Positions 11,554 to 22,304 of a DNA stretch of 64,000 nt are shown one piece after another. Source of the DNA: Apostichopus japonicus (taxonomy: Eukaryota > Echinodermata > Holothuroidea > Aspidochirotida > Stichopodidae); the NCBI RefSeq assembly GCF_037975245.1, contig NC_092583.1:15355264-15419263 (forward strand), written 5' to 3'. The stretch's first letter is position 1; every line of letters begins with the position of its first letter. The notes beneath the pieces are model-generated. The model had not been told where the DNA came from. It saw only the letters and a program-made list of their open reading frames with translations, and ran no database searches. The translations under genes were made by a program, and so were the position numbers.

Positions 11554-11820
11554 AAGGAGAACTAGTCAACTTAAGCACTTACTATTATTTAAATATTTCA
11601 ATTTACTTAACTCCTTGCTTACCTGTCTCTTCACAACCTCAGCACCCTTGTTCTACCATGCTCTATGTCCGGACCTGTCCGGTCAGTGCCCTCCCTTTTC
11701 ATTCTACCACCCAGATTTCTGAGATGTGCGTTTTGAGCTCGGATTTTAAGTCGTTTTCAATTTGTGATTAAGGAGAACCCGTCTACTTAAGCACTTACCC
11801 TTCATATAAATCTTTCAAAC
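11554..11820 (+). repeat. short direct duplication flanking a DIRS end relic
   Basis: The words AAGGAGAAC, CTTAAGCACTTAC and ATTTCAA occur in order at 11554-11602 and again at 11770-11820, in the same orientation. The relic of a DIRS terminus lies between them. The copies are diverged, so this is an old duplication. It may be unrelated to the insertion. Confidence 0.4.
11601..11715 (+). mobile_element. DIRS terminal-repeat relic
   Basis: Reads ATTTACTTAACTCCTTGC, then CTTACCTGTCTC, ACAACCTCAGCACC and TTCTACCATGC, then ends in CATTCTACCACC. This follows the left terminus of the complete DIRS element at 19444, with an internal deletion of the GTAATAACACTGTG part. No coding region is attached. 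It is an old solo end or internally deleted copy. Confidence 0.7.
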
Positions 11821-12221
11821 TGATTATATGTGCTGCATAAATCCTCTTTCAATCACAAATTGGTTGCTTAAGTTTGATCTACTGTTGTAGATGTTTATGG
11901 TCTCATTTTCCATCCTCTATTAAACTGCAGGCTCCCTCCCTCTTTAAATGTCAATCCATCCCATCCCATCCATTCCATCCCTTCCTCCCCCCTCCCCACC
12001 GCTCCCATCATTCAGCCCGAGTTGCACCCTCCATCTGGTATGCACTACTTATGAAGTCCATATTCCTAATATAGTTTTGTCAAAATTGAAGAAGTGTAGT
12101 AATTTCAAAAACTGACAAAAAATACAGAATTTCATATTATCCCACATCAATAGTTTACTTGTTGGTGCCTTTTGACCACATATCTTTGCATCATCAGTGC
12201 TGGTTTGTAGTAATACAGCGT

Positions 12222-12285
12222 TAGGTCTGTCGTCTAGTAGTTAGGTCATTGACCTTCTTGCCTGAATTATAGGACAAACCTTGGA
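12222..12285 (+). repeat. tRNA-like relic, possible SINE head
   Basis: Contains GTCGTCTAGTAGTTAGG, a fair A box, then CATTGACCTTCTTGCCTG in the anticodon-arm position and ATAGGACAAACCTTGG where a B box would be, with its core mutated. The order and spacing suit a decayed tRNA-derived SINE. It is too damaged to be a functional tRNA gene. Confidence 0.35.
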
Positions 12286-12877
12286 AACAAAAAGAAAAGA
12301 ATTTGCAGGTTGGTAATCTATATTGTATATTAGGCATTGTTTATCGCAGCCAATAAACCTAACCCACATATAGTCAATTGATGGCCCGGTCTTGATTGAA
12401 GGATAACTTTGTTAATTCCACTGCTTGGCATCATATATACTGTAGTACATAGTAGGATGATGAGTCATATGTTATGTACAGTAGATTAAGCTTAGTAATT
12501 AAGTGCTGTTTAATTTGTTAATCATGCAACATATTCTTATTGTGAAGGTGAACAGACTGATGGACATTCATGAGGTATAATGAATAAAAAACTTTATGAA
12601 CCATAAGTGATATATCTTGAATTACAACAGAATATTTTGTTGTGAATCTGTAGAAGATTCTTTAAGGTCTTTAAAGTTGTTAAAAGTAGGCGGGAATAAA
12701 CATAAGTTAGCTTAATTTGTTCTTCCAAAATCAACAAGTATTGCATCAAACCTTTTGTCATGCTTAAAATGCACTTATACGTAAGATACACTAAAATTCT
12801 CAAAATCAAAAAGTATTAAGCATTTCCTTCCAATTCTGAGAATTTTGAATGTTGACATATCATAGAGACACATTTAA

Positions 12878-12974
12878 AGGAGAATTATAGCACTATCATA
12901 TTAAATGTTTTACTAACTATTGTGTTATCAAGATATTGACCTTTTAAAATATCTCAAAAGTTTGAAATGCTCCT
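12878..12974. mobile_element. tiny MITE flanked by TTAA, 97 bp
   Basis: TTAA (12874-12877) precedes AGGAG, and CTCCT precedes TTAA (12975-12978), so the ends are inverted and flanked by the tetranucleotide used by piggyBac and Kolobok transposons. The inverted match is short (5 bases plus TTAA), so chance is possible. It resembles the longer TTAA-flanked elements at 43792 and 47420 in having AGG at the end. Confidence 0.35.
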
Positions 12975-13374
12975 TTAAGGTTATTTAAGTTGATGATGAT
13001 GATGTTGGCTCCAGTCCAGGTGCAAATGATAATGTTAATCCATTGTTTAATAAACTCAATGTAATCAAAACATGTTCTCTAAACATTGTGCACAATGTTA
13101 TAATGTCAGAGCATCATTGGATGTTATCTAAAGCCATCTGTCTGTACTGGGACAATGTTTAGAATTGCCATGTAAAGAAATGTTATTTCAATCCATAAAT
13201 ATATATTTGTCTATTGAGTCTTGTATTGTACCTGAGGAGTTGACCTAGTATTTTGTGGGCTAGACTACACATTTCTGCCACACCAATTGATAAGCAGCTG
13301 ATGTTTTAAGGGTCATTTAAAGGTCATTTGTAGGGTCATTTAAAGGGTAATTTATCTCAACAAAATGATAATAG

Positions 13375-13560
13375 TAGTAAAGAAATATAGGGAATAATTT
13401 ATCCATTATCACATTACAAAATGCTATGCTTAGCTAAATGGTCAAATTGCTATACCAATCCAAAGGTGTATAGCAGGTTTTTTTGTCGTACAGGAATCAT
13501 AGCATTTATAAGCCGGGGGCAAATTTGAACACTTACTGTAATTATTCCCTGAAATATACA
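13375..13560 (+). repeat. diverged interspersed repeat, copy 2
   Basis: Shares ordered blocks with 7385-7590: GGGAATAATTTATCC, TATCACATTACAAAATGC, AATGGTC, CTATACC and TTTGAACACTTA, then ATTCCCTGAAAT. It is a degenerate dispersed repeat of unknown type in the same orientation as copy 1. Confidence 0.4.
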
Positions 13561-15390
13561 GTCTTCGTTTTCATAAGTGTACAATATTGTTGACTTTTGA
13601 TTCCACTGATTTGAAAATGCAACTAGAATAAACAAACTAATGATTTACTTTGTGATTGGATTTCTCTATGCACTACAAACTGCGATATTAATCATTTTCA
13701 ACTGCAAATGTTTGACTTAAACATCATTCCTGTACTGCCTCTAGAGGAAAAACCCTTGATGAATCAGGGTACGGGCAATGAATATTCCTCTCTGTTAGGA
13801 AAGTTTGATAAATTGAGAATGTCAGTTTCAATTTTTTCCAGATGATAGTCATGTGACTGACAGGCTTTAGTATCTTTTCATAATAGTTGATACACGCTTG
13901 ATTTACCTAGCCTCTCAAAACTTTTCAGGTGCTGTCGTCTGTCATACACCAACGTGTACATAGACTATGACATGTATAAGATTCCACACATAGTTAAGCT
14001 TACTAAACTACCCTGGGTTGAGGCATATATCTAGTCCATATAGTTTGGTATGCAATAGGTTAGTGTTGTGTTAATAGTAGCCCAGCCGTATAACTCACTC
14101 GTCACTGTTATTGTGATTGGTTCACACAATCTTTTTCATAGCTTCTAGATATATTTTAAACCTGGGCATTTCATTGTATGATGTCATGGTCACTGTACAG
14201 GTTTATCCAAGGTGAGAATGGATGAGTAATACTACCAAGGTGCTCCCTGCTAGGCAGCCAACCATACTAACTGACGTCATGCAGTGTCCTTTGCCAAGGC
14301 CAACTACACCATTTTATTATGTGTGAATAGATTAGGTTGAGGTTTTACCCATGAAATGATAGACAATCACATGTATTTTAACTTCTCTTGTGTTTTGACT
14401 GAAACTGTTTGACCCATGTTTTACAGTGAGGACAGTAGGAATTCTGATGTGAGAGAAATGAAAGTTTTGTATTTCATTTGAGGTCAAATGACCTTTCTGT
14501 TAATTGTTTCAATATATTGGTAAATTATTCATAGTGGCTGATCAAGTGAGATCAAGGACTTATGAGATAAAGAAATGAGAGGGAATTTTCTTTAAACTCA
14601 ATCACTCCTGATCCATTTGTAAATGTCAGAGAATATATAGATATCTATACTGCCATAATTACGTCTTTTGAAGAACTAAGTGATAGAATTGTATCCCTGT
14701 TGTTGTATTAACATTAAATATTTATACTGCAGGAAATATTTAGAGTATTCGGTGATCAAAAACAGTTCTGTTGCAACTTAAAGTGTTCTTGTCAATAAAG
14801 TTGAGCTATTTTGTTTGTACTACCTGTCTAAAATTTGGAAGCAGCACGCTTATTTTGTGGAATATCTAACATATTTTCTAAGGTATACCCCCTAGAATTT
14901 TACTTCTTATGTTTTTAGTTGGTGATTCCGTGGTAATCAGAAGATAAGTCTCCACTCTCCAATTCTGTAATGAAGGAATTACAATCTTTCAGCATTACTG
15001 CGACGTTGTTTTCCTCCAGCATTCTGTAGGGAAAAACCAAAGTATAATTGATACAGTTCATCCTTTGGTCAGTCAGACTGATCAAAATCTCACAGTCCAA
15101 CAAGATTACATTTAAATTGCAAATTTTGCAGCCTTCCTCACATGTCAGTGTTTTGCATAAGGGGTCTCAATCTAGACTATTGGACAAGGAGTGTGCGGTA
15201 CAAGCCATGGATAGAAGTATACTGTTTTCGCTGCTGGTCAAAGATTGTTTTGTGTTACATCTGATGTCAAAAATATGTTGTATGGTAGTGTAGCCAAAGA
15301 ATTACCTCAGATTGATGGGGTCTGTGAAACGTTAAATCAGTGAGAAAGGAGTGAGTGGGGGGGGGGGGTTGAGGAATGGGTCTGAGGTAG

Positions 15391-16250
15391 TGTTCTATGT
15401 TACTTTCCCTATCCTATCCTTAGTGCGCTACAGTATGTTTCTATCCATCCCTCTTGCGATAGATCTCCTGGCCTTAGTGTGGTTTGTTCACTTTAATTCC
15501 CCATGGATCCTAACAAAGTGTTCTATGTTACTTTCCCTATCCTATCCTTAGTGCGCTACAGTATGTAACTATCCATTCCTCATGCGATAGACCTGGCCAT
15601 AGTGTGGTTTGTTCACTTAAATTTCCCATGGATCCTAACATTAGTGTTCTATGTTACTTTCCCTATATATCCTATCCTTTGTGCGATACAGTATGTCTCT
15701 ATCCATCCCTCTTGCATTAGACCTCCTGGCCTTAGTGTGGTTTGTTCACTTTAATTCCCCATGGATCCTAACAAAGTGTTCTATGTTACTTTCCCTATCC
15801 TATCCTTTGTGCGATACAGTATGTTTCTATCCATTCCTCATGCGATAGACCTCCTGGCCATAGTGTGGTTTGTTCACTTTAATTCACCATGTATCCTAAC
15901 ATTAGTGATCTATGTTATTTTCCCTATCCTATCCTTTGTGCGATACAGTATGTAACTATCCTTTCCTCATGCGATATACCTCCTGGCCGTAGTGTGGTTT
16001 GTTCACTTTAATTCCCCATGGATCCTAACATTAGTGTTCTATGTAACATTCCCTATCCTATCCTTAGTGCGATACAGTATGTTTCTATCCATCCCTCTTG
16101 CGATAGATCTCCTGGCCTTAGTGTGGTTTGTTCACTTTAATTCCCATGGATCCTAACATTAGTGTTCTATGTTATTTTCCCTATTCTATCCTTCGTGCAA
16201 TACAGTATGTAACTATCCATTCCTCATGCATTAGATCTCCTGGCCTTAGT
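15391..16250 (+). repeat. minisatellite, about 128-bp unit, 6.7 copies
   Basis: Units starting TGTTCTATGTTACTTTCCCT recur at 15391, 15519, 15645, 15777, 15906, 16035 and 16163, so the period is 126-132. Each unit carries CTATCCTATCCTT, GTGCGATACAGTATGT, CTATCCATCCCTC, TCCTGGCC, GTGTGGTTTGTTCACTT and CATGGATCCTAACA. Copies differ by scattered substitutions and small indels. Short open frames run through several units and simply reflect the repeat. The array ends in a partial unit. No function is evident. Confidence 0.93.
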
Positions 16251-17797
16251 GTGCTACATTTCTGGGCAATTTTCCTTCGTCATCGTCTACTGATGAATTA
16301 GTTACTCGGGCTTCATTATCATAGTCTATTGCAGCATGAAGTCATGAACATTCAATCTTCAGCACATGAATGATGCAAATTTTCCAACCACAGATATCAA
16401 ACGACTTCATTGACTTTCTCCTCGCAATGTCAGATTTTCTCATCAAGATTCTGTGTTTGGTTCGTTTGATGGCTTTTTTCTTCTTGTCTGTGTTTGGCTC
16501 GAGAATCACACGTTCAGGGAATGCTGGGAAAGGTTCTAAATCTAGAAAAAAAATAAAACTGGAAACTAGTTTAATCTTGATGTTGTTTATGACCTAAATA
16601 TGAACCAGTACACCATTATGAAGGTTTTGAGGTTAAACAATAACAGCATCATTTAAATTATTTACTTCCCATGCAGTGTAGCATCTTAAATAATCAAGCA
16701 GGATATTGAGGTAGTATATGCTAATTTTCCCTTAATTGCTCTTATCATGTCACACAGCATCTTCATCCATACATTGAAATAAACAGGAAAATGTTAGATT
16801 GAATTTTAAATTAATTTTGTAAAAACAGAAATGTCTTTGATCGAATAATGATCGATAGTGAAGATTTGCTGAAAAAAGGAATATATTATTTAAATTCTCT
16901 TTCATTAATATTATAGAGAGGAAAGGATATGAGGAGAGGTGGGAGGAATCAAATTGTGAAAAAACTTTGAAGGCCATAAAACACCTCAGATGGAAGGTTG
17001 GAAGGTAAATTATGAGCAGATTGTGGTCGAATTTTAAACCTTGAATGTTTAAAGCCCACTGACAACATAAATATATATGTTCTTTCTGCTGGGAATGATT
17101 CTTGACTGTGAATCCTGCATTCCAATTGACCAATCACAAGCAAGCACCATGATGTAATCAGAGTGTGTTTGCAGCTGGTAACATACTAGGTCAAAAGGGT
17201 CAAACACACCAAGCATTACTGGTGGGTCTACAAACTTTCACATAAATGTGTTCTTTCTACTCTCATGTAGTGCTTGTTGAACAATTCAAACTGGCGGTGA
17301 CTTTTAAGGCAAATTTTCATCATCAGTAGGAGTATTTCAGGGGAAAAACAATCCAATAGTATTGGCTTTGTTTTATCTTTGACCTTTGGGTAAATGAATA
17401 TTGCCAGAGAAATCAAATGCTTAAGCCTCAAAATAGTACTCAAAGTTATAGATTTAGCAAAAGCATAGAGGCTCTGACAAATTTTGACATTTTCAAATTG
17501 TTTTGCGTATGTGTAATTTAATTAAGACTGCTTTCTTGTCTCTATAGACGTATACCATTCTAAACTACCCTTACCATTGATCACTGCACCTTCCAAATCT
17601 TTCCAAATCTACCATTCAATCAAATTGCCTGAGCCTTCCCAGTGATCAAAGCCTCCCAAAAAGCGAATACCTCAGCCTCCCAATAAAATGTTCGAAGTTG
17701 TATCTAGACCAAAATCAAAGCTGACAATGTTGGACAGTTTAAAATTGGTTTTGGATAGATGTGTTCACTGCTGTGTCGCTAATGCAAAACTTTGTGT

Positions 17798-18015
17798 ATT
17801 TACTTCGTTCCCCACTTACCTGTCTCCCCACAACCTAAGCACCGCATTCTACCGTGTCTAGTATGCCCTGGTAATCTTTTAACACTGTGCACCCTCACTG
17901 ACCCCCAGTGAACTCCTTCATATTCTACCATTCCAAAGTGTCTCACATGTTTTTCGTATTGGGAAAAAATTTCTTGGAAATTCGCCCGGATACCTTGGAT
18001 TTTTACTCTAGAAGT
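17798..18015 (+). mobile_element. DIRS 5'-end relic
   Basis: Follows the left end of the complete DIRS element: ATTTACTTCG, CTTACCTGTCTCC, CACAACCTAAGCACC, TTCTACCGTGTC, AACACTGTGCACCCTC and then CATTCTACCATTCCAA. It continues into the element's 5' leader (GTTTTTCGTATTGGG, TCTTGGAAAT, GGATTTTTACTCTAGAAG). Diverged, with no coding part. Confidence 0.7.
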
Positions 18016-19443
18016 TTATAATATTGAGTTGGCTGCTAGTATATTTTCTCTCTCCATCAAATATACCTCAACAAATAATAAATTATATTAATATGTATTG
18101 TATGTTTTTCTTGCAAGCAAGTCACTTTATTTGCCAAAAATAAATTCTGTCACATTTCAAATATCACATCTTAGACTGCACTGTGGACTTACCAATACCC
18201 CAGAGCCTTCTTTGCATAAATAGATCTGAGCTTAAGTTGAAGTTATGGTTATATTGTTGATGTTAAGTTAACTAACTACTTTTTCTTACAAAAAGAGAAA
18301 ATTGCACATACCTCGTGGATTACAGAAATGTGTTCCAATAACTCAAGTGAATCTGGTGAGAAGTGAATGCGATGATTAAAGGCAACTAACTACTTCAGTT
18401 GAAGAGAATAAGACGATTAATACCGGTTTGAATTAGACCAGATCAATTTTTATTGGTGGTCCGGTTGTTGCCCAGGTGACCAAATTTCTGTTCAGACGAC
18501 CAAAATCAGCTTGCAAGGTTTTCTGATGGAGGACTAGATGTTTACACCAAGTTCAGATTGCATTGTTACTAAATACTGGTAAAATGATAAATTGGTATCA
18601 TCACCAAAGCTGCTGTTTTTATTCACCAAACCTACACACGTCTCTCCTACAGTGTACATTTTGGTACATTGTTACTTTTTCGGAGAAAAACCAAATGTGC
18701 TGTAAGGCCTGGCTCTCCGAGGAACAACCAGAAAAAACCCTGAAATTTGCACTGTAAACAATTTGAAGCTCTGATAACTGTCTTGGAAACACCTAAGAAA
18801 CCAAATAATCCTGTTCCGCTATTTATACATATTATAACCAAAAGCACAGAAATCATATCCACATTGCAGTTGTTATACAGGCTCTGCTGGCCATTGGTTT
18901 CCTGTTATTGAATTTTGCCTCCATTAGCCTCCTTTCTGTAACATGTCTAGGCACACTACTGACCTGGTAATTTCAATTACGAAATGCCTGTTACCGTGAA
19001 CTTGGCGGCACAGTAATTGCGCACACAGTTTGACAGTGTCCAACGCTTGCTTAATAAGCTGTGATATATATATTATTAGCATAGGTTTTTTTGCATTCAC
19101 CAACGATGCCTTGGCAATGCTTCCTTGAAGTATAAAGTCATTGTGCTGCAGTGAATGATTACTGGAGCTTGTCTATCAGGGGGGGGGGGGGGGACACCCC
19201 AAATTATTCATTTTGAGCATCAATGCATGTCTGGATGGTGTGAATTTTGCTCCTGTTTCAACCTGAACTAATTTTTGTCTTTCGCCAAAATTCTTGGGTT
19301 TCTCCCCAGTCTGTTTCTCTATTCATTTGCTTTCTTTGTCAAGCGCCTTGAGCAGTGACTTTTGTCTACTGATTTGGTGCTTTATAAGTCTCATTTATTA
19401 TGATAATTATTATTATTATTATTCATGAACGTGTAACATCTAT

Positions 19444-19577
19444 ATTTACTTCGCTCCTCGCTTACCTGTCTCCTCACAACCTTAGCACCTCATTCTACCG
19501 TGCCTATAAAGTCCTGGTAAATAAATAACACTGTGCGCCCTCTATGACCGGACCCCCCTTCCGGTCCCTCCTCCTTT
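19444..19577 (+). repeat. DIRS left inverted terminal repeat
   Basis: Begins ATTTACTTCGCTCCTCG and continues with 118 bases (19460-19577) identical to the reverse complement of 25838-25955. The outer 16 bases differ from the right end, as is usual for DIRS elements whose two terminal extensions are distinct. In this family transcription is generally thought to start in or near this repeat. Confidence 0.92.
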
Positions 19578-20176
19578 TTCATTCTACCATTCCAAGTGCC
19601 TACACGCATATTTTTCTTGTGGATAGTTTCCTTGGAAAATTGTCTTGGTTTTCTTCGACGATCGCCGGAAGTTTTTTAGCTTCGGATCTTTAGAAGTTTG
19701 ACAGTCCTTTCCTGACCGATAAGTATCCTTTTTATCAAAAAGGGAGGGTTTTGGGGACTGTTTTCGTAGTGCGTTTCCTCCTCGGGTTGGTTTGCGGCGG
19801 GGTTAGCAGTTCCGCGAAACTGCCTAGGTTCCCGCCCTATTCCTCCCCACGCTATAGCGTGTTGTTGTTTTTGTGTTTTCTTAGCTTGTTTACTAGCTTT
19901 CTTCCCCCCAATTAGTTTCTCTCGTCCCCCTTTTGGGGATTCATATTGCCCACATATATTCACTCTTTTTCGTATGTATTTCTCGCTCTCTCATTTTTGT
20001 TTCAGCTTGCATTTTCATGTTAGGCCACCCCGTAGCGTTACCTTGTTTACCGTTGCTAGGTTACGCTACGCTCCACCTAAGCCTAATTCCCTCCCTAGTT
20101 CTCCCCTCTTACGTTAAGCTTCTATTGTTGTTCATTTATCACTAAGAAGTAATCTTCCTTAATCCGGTTATTCAGC
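19578..20176 (+). other. DIRS 5' leader
   Basis: About 600 bases between the left terminal repeat and the Gag ATG, with no protein I recognise. Parts are conserved in the relics at 32299 and 62910: words AAGTATCCTTTT and GGGGACTGTTT. So this leader belongs to a family of related elements. It is pyrimidine-rich near its 3' end. Confidence 0.6.
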
Positions 20177-21442
20177 ATGTCACGCAATCCATTGAAGTGC
20201 ATCAACTGCTCTATGTTTCGCCCAGGCAGAGCCTGGGACGAACACGACCTTTGTCCAAAATGCAGATCCTGCACTCGACGAGACCCCTGCCTGGTGTGTA
20301 TTAAGTTTACACCAGCTCAGTGGCAGGACATCGACCTGTGGCTTGAGGGCTTACGTAGCAAGCTCCAGGGAAGGCTGGACTCGATCCCGAGCGCAATCGG
20401 GGCGCCGGAGGTTCCAGGAATAACGGGAGATAGAGAGGAGGAGGGAGTAGTAGAGAGAGAGGTGGAGGAGAGTGGCCAGGAGAGGGCCGAAGGAGAGAAA
20501 GAGGTAGAGAGAGAGGAAAGAGAAAGAGAAAGAATTCCCCTAACGGCCCCGGCTACGTCCGGATCAGTTACGGCCAGAGGGAAGGGCAGGAGCAAAGGCA
20601 AGGCTCCAGCCAGGAAAAGACCTCCAAAGCAGAGGCACAGCTCGGCCGGGCTGGAGACTCCGTCTCAGTCCGGGCCGCAGCTAAACAGACCCACAGAGCG
20701 CGGCCCCCCGGCCGTGGGAGGCTCGGGTCCTAAAGAGAGAGCAACCGAGGGGACGCGGAGACGGAGCCGGTCCCGTTCCAGGGAGCCGGACAGGGAGCCG
20801 GAGAGGCGGGTTCCGACGGAGATCCCGGCCCGAGAAAGTAGGGAGAGAGAGTCCTCCCGCCGACCCAGAAGGGAGAGATCGAGGTCGCATACAAGATCCC
20901 CAAAACGTAGAGAGAGGAAGAGATACTCTCCAATCTCCGACGAGTCCTCGGACTCTTCCGACGATGGATACAGAAGATCCAAGAGGAGGCGCCGGTCCCC
21001 GAGACGGCGTCAGGAAGAGGAACCAGCTTGGTTTTCCAAACTCACCGGCCTGCTACGGCCCCTGCTGGAGCAAAGGACGTCCACGGTAGCCGACGTGGCA
21101 CCGGGCCCTACCAGCCCCGTATCGACCATGGCCCCGCAACCGGCCCCGGACCCGGACGCTCTGGATTGCAGAGCGTCGGTGAATCTTTCCGGCTTGGAGG
21201 ACGAAGGGGAGCCCATAGATCCAGACCCTCTCGAGTCTCGACTACGATCCTATGGAGGACAGCCTTGGTCACAATTACGAACCGGAGGAAGCACCCGTGA
21301 CAGGAGGAGCCCTCCCACAGGAGCTAATAACACGGGCGGCAGACATATTCAGACGACACCTGGGGTTCGAGGAACCCGAGACGCAACCGCAGAAGGCGGG
21401 CCGGGTATCAAAATTGACGGCGACCGGCGAAGCGTCATATAA
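20177..21442 (+). CDS. DIRS Gag-like protein, N-terminal part
   Basis: A 421-codon frame starting at the first ATG after the leader. The N-terminus has cysteines at 8, 11, 26, 29, 32, 38 and 41 (CX2C, then CX2CX2C, then CX2C), probably a zinc-binding cluster. An acidic stretch of Glu/Arg follows (about 85-120). Then a long Arg/Ser-rich segment (about 190-285) has repeated RS, RSRSRS and RRRRSPRRR runs like an SR-protein RS domain, followed by a WFSKLTGLLRPLLEQ helix-like segment. The natural reading probably leaves this frame between 21219 and 21250, where frame +1 opens and continues the Gag. Residues after that point look out of frame. In DIRS elements this first ORF is taken as the structural protein. 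Whether the frame break is mutation, assembly error or a programmed +1 shift cannot be told here. Confidence 0.8.
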   Translation: MSRNPLKCINCSMFRPGRAWDEHDLCPKCRSCTRRDPCLVCIKFTPAQWQDIDLWLEGLRSKLQGRLDSIPSAIGAPEVPGITGDREEEGVVEREVEESGQERAEGEKEVEREERERERIPLTAPATSGSVTARGKGRSKGKAPARKRPPKQRHSSAGLETPSQSGPQLNRPTERGPPAVGGSGPKERATEGTRRRSRSRSREPDREPERRVPTEIPARESRERESSRRPRRERSRSHTRSPKRRERKRYSPISDESSDSSDDGYRRSKRRRRSPRRRQEEEPAWFSKLTGLLRPLLEQRTSTVADVAPGPTSPVSTMAPQPAPDPDALDCRASVNLSGLEDEGEPIDPDPLESRLRSYGGQPWSQLRTGGSTRDRRSPPTGANNTGGRHIQTTPGVRGTRDATAEGGPGIKIDGDRRSVI

Positions 21443-22304
21443 GCCCAAAACTACCATACCAGTAGACGCAACCTGTTATGACAGATTTGAGGCCATTGCC
21501 AACAAGACCAAGTGGACGGCCTTCCCGGCCAGGGCAGATAGAGCGGTCAGGGTACCTGACGAGGCATGGAAGGATCTATTCAGATGCCCAACCATTCCCC
21601 AGGAGGCCAAGGAGAGATTAAAAGCCGAACAAGGGGCCTCATCCACACACGTGTTCAAGACCCCGGACCAGAGGAAGCTAGAAGAGCTTTTGGTAGAGGT
21701 GGACATGGCAGCCCGTTCGGGCATGAAGTTCGCATCGGTACTAATGCTATCAGCCGAAGTCCTTATGCGACACCACCAACAGCTCCCTGAGGACAGCAGC
21801 CAAGTATCCAGGGACGAAGCGGGCCAGCTCCTCCTGCTGCTGGGCCCCCTCGTCAGACTCGCGTACGATCAATTTGCAAGGGTCGCTACCAGGTCCGTTA
21901 AGGCCCGTAGACAAAACATCGTCTCCGCCATCCATTGGCCTTCGACGGAGGCGAAGGACAGAATGCTGGAACTACCAATCCTCGGGGAAGACCTCTTTGC
22001 GGGCTGCTTCCAAAAGAAACTCCAGGAAGAGGTAGCCCGAAGGGAGACTCTGGCCAAATCAGAATTCCGACCCCCACCTACCCAGAGAACCAGACCCTTC
22101 CGCCCGAGGGAGAGCAGAGCACCTAGGGGAACGAGAGCAGCACCCGCCAAATCTATGAGCAGAGGAGCTCTCAGAGGCCGAAGCCGGGGGGCAGCCTTCC
22201 GTCCAACCCGCCCCTGGGCCCCCAGAGGAGGCAGAGGCTCCACGTCGACCAGACGGGACAGTGACCGCTCCTCCAATCGACCAGCGTTCGCCGCCCAGCC
22301 CTAG
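21252..22304 (+). CDS. DIRS Gag-like protein, C-terminal part
   Basis: A 350-codon frame, open from 21219, in the +1 frame relative to the N-terminal Gag frame. It is acidic and then helical, with a leucine-rich stretch (GQLLLLLGPLVRLAYDQF), a segment of ordinary globular composition (about 45-260), and an RG/RP-rich C-terminus (RGRSRG, PRGGRG). An Arg/Gly-rich tail fits nucleic-acid binding by Gag. The ATG at 21252 may be only an internal methionine, with this being the second half of a Gag of about 700 residues. It stops with TAG at 22302-22304, inside the Pol frame. The folded core has no match I can name beyond DIRS Gag-like proteins. Confidence 0.8.
   Translation: MEDSLGHNYEPEEAPVTGGALPQELITRAADIFRRHLGFEEPETQPQKAGRVSKLTATGEASYKPKTTIPVDATCYDRFEAIANKTKWTAFPARADRAVRVPDEAWKDLFRCPTIPQEAKERLKAEQGASSTHVFKTPDQRKLEELLVEVDMAARSGMKFASVLMLSAEVLMRHHQQLPEDSSQVSRDEAGQLLLLLGPLVRLAYDQFARVATRSVKARRQNIVSAIHWPSTEAKDRMLELPILGEDLFAGCFQKKLQEEVARRETLAKSEFRPPPTQRTRPFRPRESRAPRGTRAAPAKSMSRGALRGRSRGAAFRPTRPWAPRGGRGSTSTRRDSDRSSNRPAFAAQP

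Noticed and set aside
16750-17133. 127-codon minus-strand frame
   Set aside because: AT-rich translation with no motif or conserved pattern visible.
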